A stretch of DNA of 64,000 nucleotides. It comes from an uncultured Lachnospiraceae bacterium. GTDB taxonomy: Bacteria; Bacillota; Clostridia; Lachnospirales; Lachnospiraceae. A program made the position numbers and the translations under genes. Positions 35,807-43,182 of the stretch are shown here, piece after piece (position 1 is the stretch's first letter; each line of letters opens with the position of its first letter). The stretch spans positions 166,127 to 230,126 of the forward strand of contig CAJTLB010000004.1 of the NCBI GenBank assembly GCA_910577045.1. Direction: 5' to 3'. A model generated the notes under the pieces. That model was not told where the DNA came from and searched no databases. It worked only from the letters and a program-made list of their open reading frames with translations.

Positions 35807-36451
35807 TTATACTCCTTTTTCTTCTTTTTTATATTGTTCACTTCGAATCTTTGCCAAATTTCCTTCTATATTCCTTGTGTCTTCTGCAACTCCTTTTTGT
35901 CCTATTACACTTATAAATGTTTTTATTATAATCTTACAGTCTAATAAAAAACTCATTTGCTCTACATACACAACATCTTTTTTTAATCTCTCATCCCAAG
36001 ACAAATAATTTCTTCCTTCCACTTGTGCTAATCCAGTAAGTCCTGGTCGTACCTGATGCCTTTTTCCCTCTATTTTGGTATAATAAGGCAAATATTCTAC
36101 AAGTAATGGTCTTGGCCCCACTATACTCATATCTCCTTTTAAGATATTAAACAACTCTGGCAACTCATCTAAACTTGTTCTACGAATTAATTTTCCAAAA
36201 GTAGTTAACCGTTTTTCATCTGGCAAATAGTTCCCATTTTCATCCTTCTCTTCTGACATAGACCGAAATTTATACAACCGAAATATTTTTTCATCTTTTC
36301 CTGGTCTCTCTTGAAAAAATAAAATAGGACTTCCTAGTTTTATCCTTATCAATAATGCAACCAATAACATAACTGGCGACAAAATAAAGAGCGATATCAA
36401 TGAAAACATTATATCCATTATGCGCTTTATATAATTTTTATATAAATTCAT
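35807..36451 (-). CDS. initiating phosphoglycosyltransferase (PglC/EpsL-like)
   Basis: 214 aa with one N-terminal hydrophobic segment (DIMFSLISLFILSPVMLL). The monotopic PGT core follows: ILFFQERPGKDEKIFRLYKF, RSMSEEKDENGN, RRTSLDELPELFNILKGDMS, IVGPRPLLVEYLP and RPGLTGLAQVEGRN. It transfers a sugar-1-phosphate to undecaprenyl phosphate to start the repeat unit. The short form without extra membrane spans fits bacillosamine-type UDP-diNAc or amino-dideoxy substrates, agreeing with the dehydratase and aminotransferase nearby. Confidence 0.92.
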   Translation of the reverse strand: MNLYKNYIKRIMDIMFSLISLFILSPVMLLVALLIRIKLGSPILFFQERPGKDEKIFRLYKFRSMSEEKDENGNYLPDEKRLTTFGKLIRRTSLDELPELFNILKGDMSIVGPRPLLVEYLPYYTKIEGKRHQVRPGLTGLAQVEGRNYLSWDERLKKDVVYVEQMSFLLDCKIIIKTFISVIGQKGVAEDTRNIEGNLAKIRSEQYKKEEKGV

Positions 36452-37092
36452 TCTTTCCTCTCATAAATATACGTTTTATATTGTCTTAATTTATCTAATA
36501 GCTCTTTCTTTAACTTCCATTGATACTTTTCCACTACTTCTGGATACAATGGATGGTAATAAATTAGATAATATGTCATTCCTTGCTTCTCTGTTTTCTT
36601 TTTTTGTATTCCACTTTCTATCTTATCCAATACTTTCTCTAATATTTCCTTACCAAAAGGATTATAAAAATAAAATACGTTGTATTGATCATATCCCTGA
36701 TAATTCGTAGCATCTGCCAACAAACACTCAACTTTATCTGCTATATGCAGTCGTTCAAAATTCTTCTTTGCAATTGTTACAAGTTCTTCACTTACCTCAA
36801 TCCCACCTAATTTTTTAAAGGAATATTTTATTCCCTCTTTTAAAACTGCTCCTTTTCCGCAACCAATATCAATCAGACTTAATCCTTCCTCAAATGGTAA
36901 ACAAGAAAATATATCACGCAAATGGTTTTCATTCGTTTTATTATATCCATGAAATCCTTTTTCTTGGTTTATCACACTCTTGTCTCTCATTGTAAAATCT
37001 AAGCCTCTTGGTTTTTCTAATATATAATACTGTAAACCAAACTTAATATAACGAATCCATTGAATCAAAAAATTTTTTCTTGTATCCATCAT
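36448..37092 (-). CDS. class I SAM-dependent methyltransferase
   Basis: 214 aa. LSLIDIGCGKGAVLKEGIK is the SAM motif I, and KVECLLADATNYQGYDQYNV with FYFYNPFGKEILEKVL gives the motif IV region (NPF). I start it at ATG 37092, where ATGA overlaps the aminotransferase stop codon, rather than at 37122. That overlap implies tight translational coupling. It may methylate the amino group or hydroxyl of the EPS amino sugar. Confidence 0.75.
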   Translation of the reverse strand: MMDTRKNFLIQWIRYIKFGLQYYILEKPRGLDFTMRDKSVINQEKGFHGYNKTNENHLRDIFSCLPFEEGLSLIDIGCGKGAVLKEGIKYSFKKLGGIEVSEELVTIAKKNFERLHIADKVECLLADATNYQGYDQYNVFYFYNPFGKEILEKVLDKIESGIQKKKTEKQGMTYYLIYYHPLYPEVVEKYQWKLKKELLDKLRQYKTYIYERKE

Positions 37093-38246
37093 TTGTTCTT
37101 TTCCTTCTCTAATAAAAAACAACTTTTTATTAGTGCTATTACCACATCCTGTATTTCTTTTGTCATCTTAATATCACTCGGCAAACATAAGCCTCTTGTA
37201 AATATATCTGCCCCAACATCCGCGTCCTCCTTACTAGCCACAAAAGCATGATCTTGGTAAACAGGCTGTAAGTGCATTGGTTTCCAAATTGGCCTAGATT
37301 CTACATTATATTCTGCCAATTTTTCACGAATAATTTCTGGCGTTACAGGACATCCTGGATCTATCAGAATACAACTTAACCAAAAATTTGGTTCACTATA
37401 AGATAAATATGGGTTCATCTGAAGCGGTAAATCTTTCAGCCCTTCTTTATATCTAAAATAAATATCTCTTTTTAAAGTTTTATGCTCTTCCAGATGGATC
37501 ATCTGTCCCCTGCCTATGCCAGCTAGGACATTTGATAAACGATAATTATAACCAATTTCCTCGTGTTGATACCATGGTGCTTTTTCTCTTGCTTGGGTAG
37601 ACCAGAACCTAACCTTATCTGCTGCTTCCTCTTCATTTGTTAAAAGCACGCCCCCACCAGAAGTTGTTATAATCTTATTTCCATTAAAACTTATTGCATT
37701 ATATTTCCCAAAAGTCCCTGTTTGGATTCCACGAAAAGTAGCACCCAATGATTCAGCCGCATCTTCTATTAAAATAGCATCATTTTGATTGCATATCTCC
37801 TGGATTTCATCTAATTTTGCCGGTGTCCCATATAGATTTGCCACAATAACAGCCTTTGTATCTGGATATTGTTTAAACGCTTTTTTTAACGCTTCTGGAT
37901 CCATATTCCAAGTATTATATTCCTCATCTATAAAAACAGGAACACCTTTTTCATAAACAACTGGGTTTACTGTTGCAGCAAATGTCATATCTGAGCAAAA
38001 TACCCTATCCCCTTGTTTAATTCCAGCAAGCTTTACTGCCAGATGTAAAGCTGCTGTACCAGAGGATAATGCTACTGCATATTTACAGCCTACAAACTCA
38101 CAAATGTCTTTTTCCAAACAGGTTAAATTTTCACCAACTGTAGAAACCCAATTACTGTCAAATGCTTTTTTTACAAACTGTTGTTCTTCTCCGTGCATGG
38201 TAGGACTTGATAACCATATTTTACTTGTAAACTTTTCAAAATCCAT
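37089..38246 (-). CDS. DegT/DnrJ/EryC1 PLP aminotransferase (EpsN/PglE-like)
   Basis: 385 aa. CKYAVALSSGTAALHLAVKL, DRVFCSDMTFAATVNPVVYE, ILIEDAAESLGATFRGIQTG and the PLP-lysine segment AISFNGNKIITTSGGGVLL identify a 4-keto-sugar aminotransferase. With the membrane 4,6-dehydratase (40.1-42.0 kb) and the PglC-like transferase, it should make UDP-4-amino-4,6-dideoxy-GlcNAc, the precursor of bacillosamine-type sugars. No dedicated acetyltransferase sits beside it; the ATP-grasp and methyltransferase do. A 24-bp element shared with manC lies 16 bp upstream. Confidence 0.87.
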   Translation of the reverse strand: MDFEKFTSKIWLSSPTMHGEEQQFVKKAFDSNWVSTVGENLTCLEKDICEFVGCKYAVALSSGTAALHLAVKLAGIKQGDRVFCSDMTFAATVNPVVYEKGVPVFIDEEYNTWNMDPEALKKAFKQYPDTKAVIVANLYGTPAKLDEIQEICNQNDAILIEDAAESLGATFRGIQTGTFGKYNAISFNGNKIITTSGGGVLLTNEEEAADKVRFWSTQAREKAPWYQHEEIGYNYRLSNVLAGIGRGQMIHLEEHKTLKRDIYFRYKEGLKDLPLQMNPYLSYSEPNFWLSCILIDPGCPVTPEIIREKLAEYNVESRPIWKPMHLQPVYQDHAFVASKEDADVGADIFTRGLCLPSDIKMTKEIQDVVIALIKSCFLLEKEKNK

Positions 38247-38262
38247 CTTTCTGCCCTCTTGA

Positions 38263-38286
38263 GTATTTTTTATAATAACTCGTCTA
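38263..38286 (-). repeat. 24-bp element upstream of aminotransferase (copy 2)
   Basis: Identical over 24 bases and in the same orientation to 9999-10022 upstream of manC, at the same distance from the start codon. Similarity fades quickly outside the 24 bp, which argues for a conserved site rather than a duplicated gene edge. Confidence 0.6.
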
Positions 38287-38297
38287 ATTTATATCTT

Positions 38298-38335
38298 GAA
38301 AGAAAATCTTCATTGTTCAAATGAAGATCTCTTTC
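38298..38335 (-). promoter_or_regulatory. hairpin between CpsD-like gene and aminotransferase
   Basis: Arms 38298-38314 and 38320-38335 pair almost fully, with one bulged base and a 5-nt loop. No clean T run follows on the minus strand. It lies in the 119-bp gap after the cpsD-like gene, which is the position of the EAR antitermination element in Bacillus eps operons. I see no EAR-like sequence, so only the location is comparable. It may be an attenuator or an mRNA processing signal. Confidence 0.45.
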
Positions 38336-38365
38336 CTATATTTTTATGCTATATTCTTTTACTTA

Positions 38366-38992
38366 TTACTTATTCAATACCACACCCAATATATGGCAGC
38401 CATTTAGCTCTAACTGGCTCTTTACTTTTTGGGCTTTTTCATATGGCACTACTTCTGGTTCCATAACAAGTACTACTCCATCTGCTGCTTGGGCCGCTAC
38501 TAAACCATCTGCTACCTCACCAACTGCAGGCGTGTCTATTATAACACAGCTATACTTCTCCCGTAAAGTATTAATTACATTTTGGTATGCAGGCCCTGAT
38601 AATAATTCTGAAGCATGGCTGCATGGCCCTACAGCCCCAGATTCTACTAGGTATAAATTTCCTATATTTGTCTCATACACAATAGAGCCTGCATCCACTT
38701 TTCCATTTAAACAATCCATCAACGTATTCTTTACATTAGAAACCTCATAAATATCAGAAGAATTTACCTTCCTTAGATTTCCATTCACATATACACATGA
38801 TTTGCCTGCAGCCGCCATAGCACATGCTGTTTGAAATGCTACAAATGATTTTCCCTCTTTACCCATAACACTGGTAAATACAATAACATTCCCATCCTTC
38901 TTTACATGCTCTAAATTTGTCCGCAATACACGGAATGACTCAAATGTTTTATGATCCAGCTCTTTTGCTTGCTTTATTGTAATCTTCTCCAT
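38366..38992 (-). CDS. CpsD/CapB-like P-loop protein lacking kinase residues
   Basis: 208 aa BY-kinase fold. Walker A is present as SVMGKEGKSF (usual ending GEGKST) and Walker B as CVIIDTPAVGE. Walker A', normally LIDADLR, reads VYVNGNLR, so both acidic residues are lost. The protein ends at GVVLNK, exactly where the tyrosine-rich tail of active kinases would begin. I therefore expect no autophosphorylation. It may only bind nucleotide and the Wzz partner encoded 9 bp upstream. Compare CpsD, which cycles phosphorylation to control chain length. Confidence 0.82.
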   Translation of the reverse strand: MEKITIKQAKELDHKTFESFRVLRTNLEHVKKDGNVIVFTSVMGKEGKSFVAFQTACAMAAAGKSCVYVNGNLRKVNSSDIYEVSNVKNTLMDCLNGKVDAGSIVYETNIGNLYLVESGAVGPCSHASELLSGPAYQNVINTLREKYSCVIIDTPAVGEVADGLVAAQAADGVVLVMEPEVVPYEKAQKVKSQLELNGCHILGVVLNK

Positions 38993-39001
38993 GATTTCCT
39001 C

Positions 39002-40072
39002 CTATGACCTTATTTCATACTGGCTTAATCTGGCCTTCTTATTCTTTCTGCCCTCTTTTACACTCTTTTCTTCTCCCCGTATTACTGGAATATCCCCAAG
39101 TACTGGAAGACCAAGGTAAAATGCCACATCCTTTTCATCCTTAATCGTTGTATCCAACAAAATGAAAAAGAATATTACTGCTGCCGCAAGGAAACCACCA
39201 AGCACTCCACCAACCAAAATATACTTTATGCCACTCTTTACTACACTTCCTATAGAACTTTCTGCCTTTTTAGGCTCTTTTAAATCTTCTTTTTCCTCTT
39301 CCTTTGTTTTAAGAGATTCTGTTAAATCAACAACCTTTTCCTGGTTTGTTTTCTGCATCTCTTCCAAACTTAAATCCACACTACTATAAATTTCTTCTGC
39401 TATTAACTCCATATCATGGGAGGTAACATATTGTTCTACTGTCCTTTTATACTCTGTAAAACAATTTTTCAATAAACGCAATAATTCTTTACACTCTTCT
39501 TCAGACTTATGGGTAACACGAATGGTAATCATATAATTATTATAATCCACGGTAACATTTACTAATTCTTGCAAATAACGAAGCTCCATTTTATCCTTCA
39601 TTTTATCTTGCAAATAGTTAAACATAATGCCATTTGTTGTCATAGCAGCATATGAATTTAATACACTCTTTGTTGCATCTGGGTTTTGGTAAACACTTTC
39701 AGGGCGGATCTGATAATTAGTATTAATATAATACTGCACTGTGCCAATCTGTACATCAAATGGGTTCATTTCCATTTTTACAGATTTCTCATTATATTCA
39801 TTCTGCCGTTCAATACTAGTATTTAGATTTTCTATTTCTTTATCAAATTGCTCTAATTTCTTTTCATATGCTTCCAAATCATCCTGATATTTTTCTTCTT
39901 GTTTTTCAAGTACTTCTGGGCTGTTTAAGTTCCTCACCATTGGAACCACCTTATAAGCCCCTAATAAAACGGCCCCTACTACCCCTGCTGCAACCATAAT
40001 CCAGAACTTCTTAAGCATTGCCTTAATTAACTGGATTAAATCAATCTCTCTCTCATACGTCTGCTGTTCCAT
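39002..40072 (-). CDS. Wzz/CpsC-like chain-length protein
   Basis: 356 aa. An N-terminal membrane segment (about 22-42, IMVAAGVVGAVLLGAYKVV) and a C-terminal one (about 285-310, ILVGGVLGGFLAAAVIFFF) flank an extracytoplasmic, coiled-coil-rich domain. The short cytoplasmic tail has DEKDVAFYLGLPVLGDIPVI, the usual polysaccharide copolymerase ending. A coiled-coil stretch is visible near residues 60-95 (EEKYQDDLEAYEKKLEQFDK). It sets polymer length with the Wzy-like protein and pairs with the CpsD-like P-loop protein. Confidence 0.85.
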   Translation of the reverse strand: MEQQTYEREIDLIQLIKAMLKKFWIMVAAGVVGAVLLGAYKVVPMVRNLNSPEVLEKQEEKYQDDLEAYEKKLEQFDKEIENLNTSIERQNEYNEKSVKMEMNPFDVQIGTVQYYINTNYQIRPESVYQNPDATKSVLNSYAAMTTNGIMFNYLQDKMKDKMELRYLQELVNVTVDYNNYMITIRVTHKSEEECKELLRLLKNCFTEYKRTVEQYVTSHDMELIAEEIYSSVDLSLEEMQKTNQEKVVDLTESLKTKEEEKEDLKEPKKAESSIGSVVKSGIKYILVGGVLGGFLAAAVIFFFILLDTTIKDEKDVAFYLGLPVLGDIPVIRGEEKSVKEGRKNKKARLSQYEIRS

Positions 40073-40143
40073 TTGTTCCCTTGTCTCCTTCTCTTCTTTC
40101 TGTTATCCTTTTATTTTCTTATTTTTATTCCAAACTAACATTT

Positions 40144-42003
40144 TTATTCCAAGCTCTTTGGATGGTAAGTAGGAACAATTTCTTGGATAAATTTCCTAAT
40201 CTCATCTGGTTCCTGTTCCACAACCTGCTTTAAATGCTCTAGCTGAATAAAAAACTTATCCTCATCCAGCTCAATTGGTTTCCCAATATGGATCATTTTA
40301 TTTTCTGTATCTTGAAGCCCCTCTTCATCCATTAAAAGTTCTTCATACAACTTTTCTCCCGGTCTTAACCCAGTAAACTCTATTTTAATATCCTCATCTG
40401 GGGTCAAACCCGACAGACGGATTAAATTCTTTGCCAAATCCAAGATCTTTACAGGTTCTCCCATATCCAGCACAAAAATTTCCCCTCCATGTGCCTTAGC
40501 CCCTGCCTCCAATACTAATGATACTGCTTCTGGAATTGTCATAAAATACCGGATAATATCTGGATGCGTTACCTTTACAGGGCCTCCCATTTCAATCTGT
40601 TTCTTAAAAAGAGGGATTACACTGCCATTACTTCCCAATACATTCCCAAAACGGACAGCCACAAACTCCGTATCAGAATGCCTGTTATACGTTTGCACTA
40701 TCATTTCACAAATACGTTTCGAAGCCCCCATAATATTCGTAGGATTAACCGCTTTATCCGTAGAAATTAATACAAACTTGTCCACTTGGTAGCGGTCTGC
40801 CGCCACTACCGTTTTCCAAGTACCAAAAACATTATTTTTAATTGCTTCATTCGGGCTATCCTCCATTAACGGCACATGCTTATGCGCCGCTGCATGGTAC
40901 ACCAAATTCGGATGATATGTTTCAAATATCGCATTCATCCTAGCCGAATTACGCACAGACGCAATTAAAACCACCAAATCCAACTCAGGGTACTTCTCAA
41001 CCAGCTCTTGTTGAATATCATAAGCATTATTTTCATAAATATCCACAATAATCAATTGTTTTGGGCTATGCGCAGCAACCTGGCGGCAAAGCTCACTCCC
41101 AATCGAGCCTCCCCCTCCCGTCACCAACACTACCTTATCCTTCACATACCCCATTACTTGGCCAAGATTAACAGAAACCTGGTCACGCCCAAGCAAATCC
41201 TCTATTTCCACCTTCCGCAGCTTACTTACACTAACTTCACCCGTCATAAACTGATAAATACCAGGCAAAATCTTAAGCTCACAAGAAGTTTCCTTACAAA
41301 TATCAATAATCTCCTTTATTTCACTTTTCTTTACCGCTGGCATAGCAATAATAATCTGGTCAATTGACAGACTTTCCACGTACCTTAAAATTTTTGTCCT
41401 ATCGCCAACTACCTTCACCCCATGAATATAACGCCCTATCTTCTCCGGGTCATCATCCACCACACAAGAAACCTTTAAATTAAGATGCTCACTGGTCATA
41501 ATCTCCTTAATAATCATATTCCCAGCTTCCCCAGCCCCAATAATCATCGTATGGATACCTTCCACCGCCAGCCTTTTCTTCCGGCGCATCATACGCATAA
41601 ACCGATAAATAAACCGGCTCAGCATAATCAACAAAATGAAAATCATCCCATACAAAAAATAAAAACTCCTAGGTGGGTTCAAATTCATTAACTTCATCCC
41701 CACCATCTGCAAAAATGACGTAAGCATACAAGAAGCAATCACATTCTGCATTTCCGTAACACCTGCAAACGCCCATAAACTATGATAAAGCTGGAAAAAA
41801 TAAAAAACTACCACTGTTGTAAGTATATTGACAGGAAAATACGTCCATATCATCTCAATATACTTTGCATCAATCTGAGAATAACTAAACTCAAACCGCA
41901 GCAAAAGCGCCAATGCACTAGCAACCAGAATTGCAACCACATCATAGGATACTAGAAACACCCTTCGAAACAGAAGCCTATAATCATGTATCCTTTTACC
42001 CAT
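40144..42003 (-). CDS. membrane NDP-sugar 4,6-dehydratase (EpsC/WbpM/CapD-like)
   Basis: 619 aa. The N-terminal part (about 1-130) has four membrane segments. A first Rossmann-like domain follows (MIIGAGEAGNMIIKEI), then the SDR domain with VLVTGGGGSIGSELCRQVA, HAAAHKHVPLMEDSPNEAI and ISTDKAVNPTNIMGASKR (the S/M/K catalytic set of this family). FVAVRFGNVLGSNGSVIP and FTGLRPGEKLYEEL complete it. It makes UDP-4-keto-6-deoxy-GlcNAc for the aminotransferase and the initiating transferase. Confidence 0.92.
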   Translation of the reverse strand: MGKRIHDYRLLFRRVFLVSYDVVAILVASALALLLRFEFSYSQIDAKYIEMIWTYFPVNILTTVVVFYFFQLYHSLWAFAGVTEMQNVIASCMLTSFLQMVGMKLMNLNPPRSFYFLYGMIFILLIMLSRFIYRFMRMMRRKKRLAVEGIHTMIIGAGEAGNMIIKEIMTSEHLNLKVSCVVDDDPEKIGRYIHGVKVVGDRTKILRYVESLSIDQIIIAMPAVKKSEIKEIIDICKETSCELKILPGIYQFMTGEVSVSKLRKVEIEDLLGRDQVSVNLGQVMGYVKDKVVLVTGGGGSIGSELCRQVAAHSPKQLIIVDIYENNAYDIQQELVEKYPELDLVVLIASVRNSARMNAIFETYHPNLVYHAAAHKHVPLMEDSPNEAIKNNVFGTWKTVVAADRYQVDKFVLISTDKAVNPTNIMGASKRICEMIVQTYNRHSDTEFVAVRFGNVLGSNGSVIPLFKKQIEMGGPVKVTHPDIIRYFMTIPEAVSLVLEAGAKAHGGEIFVLDMGEPVKILDLAKNLIRLSGLTPDEDIKIEFTGLRPGEKLYEELLMDEEGLQDTENKMIHIGKPIELDEDKFFIQLEHLKQVVEQEPDEIRKFIQEIVPTYHPKSLE

Positions 42004-42035
42004 AGCCCATTATCCCTCACTTTTTAATATCTTCC

Positions 42036-42521
42036 TTAGTATACCTCTTTTTTCCTATTAATACAAGCTAAAATAACAGAAATCGCAACAACTCCAATAC
42101 AAACTCCAACACTATCTATTAAAACATCCCTTAATTCGCCACTTCTTCCTGGCACAAACCTCTGATGGAACTCATCCAAGCCTGCATACAGAATACCAAC
42201 AATTAAAGCCAAAGGCAAACGAAATTTTTTCCAAGCTCCTGACAAATACTCCCTCATACAAAGCAAAAGCAACATTCCCAGAACCGCAAACTCCGCCATA
42301 TGAGCCCCCTTACGAAGCAAATGCTCCGTAAATCCACCCGCAAACCAATACCCCATCACCGGAATATCTTCCACAAAACTTTGAATCCTATCAAAAATCC
42401 CTCCACTCAAACCCGCCGACTGCACTGCAGGCTGAGCCGAAAAATAAAAAATAACCCCCATCCAAACCAACGTAAGCATTGTAACCAGCCAACACTTCCA
42501 CCTTCCAATTACCCCATTCAC
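42036..42521 (-). CDS. VanZ-like membrane protein
   Basis: 161 aa with four hydrophobic segments: WLVTMLTLVWMGVIFYFSAQ, MAEFAVLGMLLLLCM, FRLPLALIVGILYAGLDEFHQ and VGVCIGVVAISVILACI. KGAHMAEF and LDEFHQRFVPGRSGELRDVL are VanZ-family signatures. It is the first gene after the EPS promoter. VanZ-like proteins often lead EPS and cell-wall operons; their molecular role is unclear. Confidence 0.82.
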   Translation of the reverse strand: MNGVIGRWKCWLVTMLTLVWMGVIFYFSAQPAVQSAGLSGGIFDRIQSFVEDIPVMGYWFAGGFTEHLLRKGAHMAEFAVLGMLLLLCMREYLSGAWKKFRLPLALIVGILYAGLDEFHQRFVPGRSGELRDVLIDSVGVCIGVVAISVILACINRKKEVY

Positions 42522-42623
42522 ACCTTACACCTCTAGCACAATAATCCTCTACACAATAAGAAACCACATTACAGCAAAACAGCCTCTGCTTCCCTGCAAG
42601 TGGTCTCCCCATCACTGATATAT

Positions 42624-42652
42624 ACTATACCAAGCTTCCCCCATTTCGTCAA
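42624..42652 (-). promoter_or_regulatory. sigma-A promoter of the polysaccharide operon
   Basis: On the minus strand TTGACG (42647-42652) and TATAGT (42624-42629) are 17 bp apart. Transcription would start near 42617 and give a leader of about 95 nt before the vanZ-like ATG. It is the only strong promoter I found for the long leftward EPS gene series. The 33-bp repeats lie upstream of it. Confidence 0.7.
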
Positions 42653-42769
42653 GCCCCCAACCCTTTTTTTTCCAATCCCCATCCCCTCATCTTCCCAATA
42701 CCTCCCTAACCCCTACTCCCTCATACCCTTCCCTTTCCCACACCTCCCTCATTTCCATACCTCATACCG

Positions 42770-42835
42770 TTCCCCTCTCCCACACTTCCATACCTCATAC
42801 CATTCCCCTCTCCCACACTTCCATACCTCATACCA
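42770..42835. repeat. 33-bp tandem direct repeat upstream of the EPS promoter
   Basis: Two perfect 33-bp units (42770-42802, 42803-42835) of nearly pure pyrimidine on the plus strand. A diverged unit precedes them (from about 42728) and related C/T-rich text extends from about 42655 to 42900. The core words CTCCCACACTTCC and ATACCTCATACCA recur. The repeats lie 118-183 bp upstream of the -35 box. The short plus-strand open frame across them is low-complexity and not a gene. Confidence 0.75.
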
Positions 42836-42944
42836 TTCCTCACTCCCTTATACCTTCCTCATCACCCATCCCACTCCAAAATCACACTATCCCAACCCCA
42901 GCTATATAACCATTCCATTCCACCACTAGCCACTTCCGTTCACA

Positions 42945-43173
42945 GCCACTTAAAACCTACTGAAAAATGGACTCATTCGAGAGAATGGTGTAAATTCTTA
43001 ATGCTTCGGGGCCACAAACCAGCAATTGGCATACAGGATGTAAGCCAAAAGAGCCTCTGCGGCAAGGACGCCGCATAGGCTCTGTTTGCGTTTCAGACAA
43101 ATAACCCTATCCGAAGCATTTAGAAATTACCCATTCTGGAGCTGAGCCCATTTTTCAGTAGGCTTTAAGTGGC
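42945..43173. repeat. 229-bp palindromic element, MITE-like
   Basis: The outer 60-odd bases at each end are imperfect inverted repeats of each other. Shared blocks are GCCACTTAAA, CCTACTGAAAAATGG and AATGCTTCGG, in the same order. The centre holds a GC-rich hairpin (43051-43082): GAGCCT/AGGCTC and TGCGGC/GCCGCA around a 6-nt loop. No open frame of note is present. It begins 10 bp after the aspS stop codon, separating aspS from the EPS promoter region. It could be a mobile palindromic repeat, a structured RNA or a strong transcriptional insulator. I saw no target-site duplication. Confidence 0.7.
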
Positions 43174-43182
43174 GTCCCCCTC

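Noticed and set aside
41008..41367. 119-codon plus-strand frame inside the dehydratase gene
   Set aside because: Antisense shadow of a strongly conserved dehydratase frame.
42391..42615. 74-codon minus-strand frame at the EPS promoter
   Set aside because: It overlaps the vanZ-like start in another frame, and the VanZ frame has family motifs.
42770..42835. CRISPR array
   Set aside because: The units are directly abutting tandem repeats with no unique spacers, and no cas genes are present.
42600..42929. 109-codon plus-strand open frame
   Set aside because: It runs through the pyrimidine-rich repeats, giving low-complexity Pro/Ser/His text, and has no credible start or neighbours.
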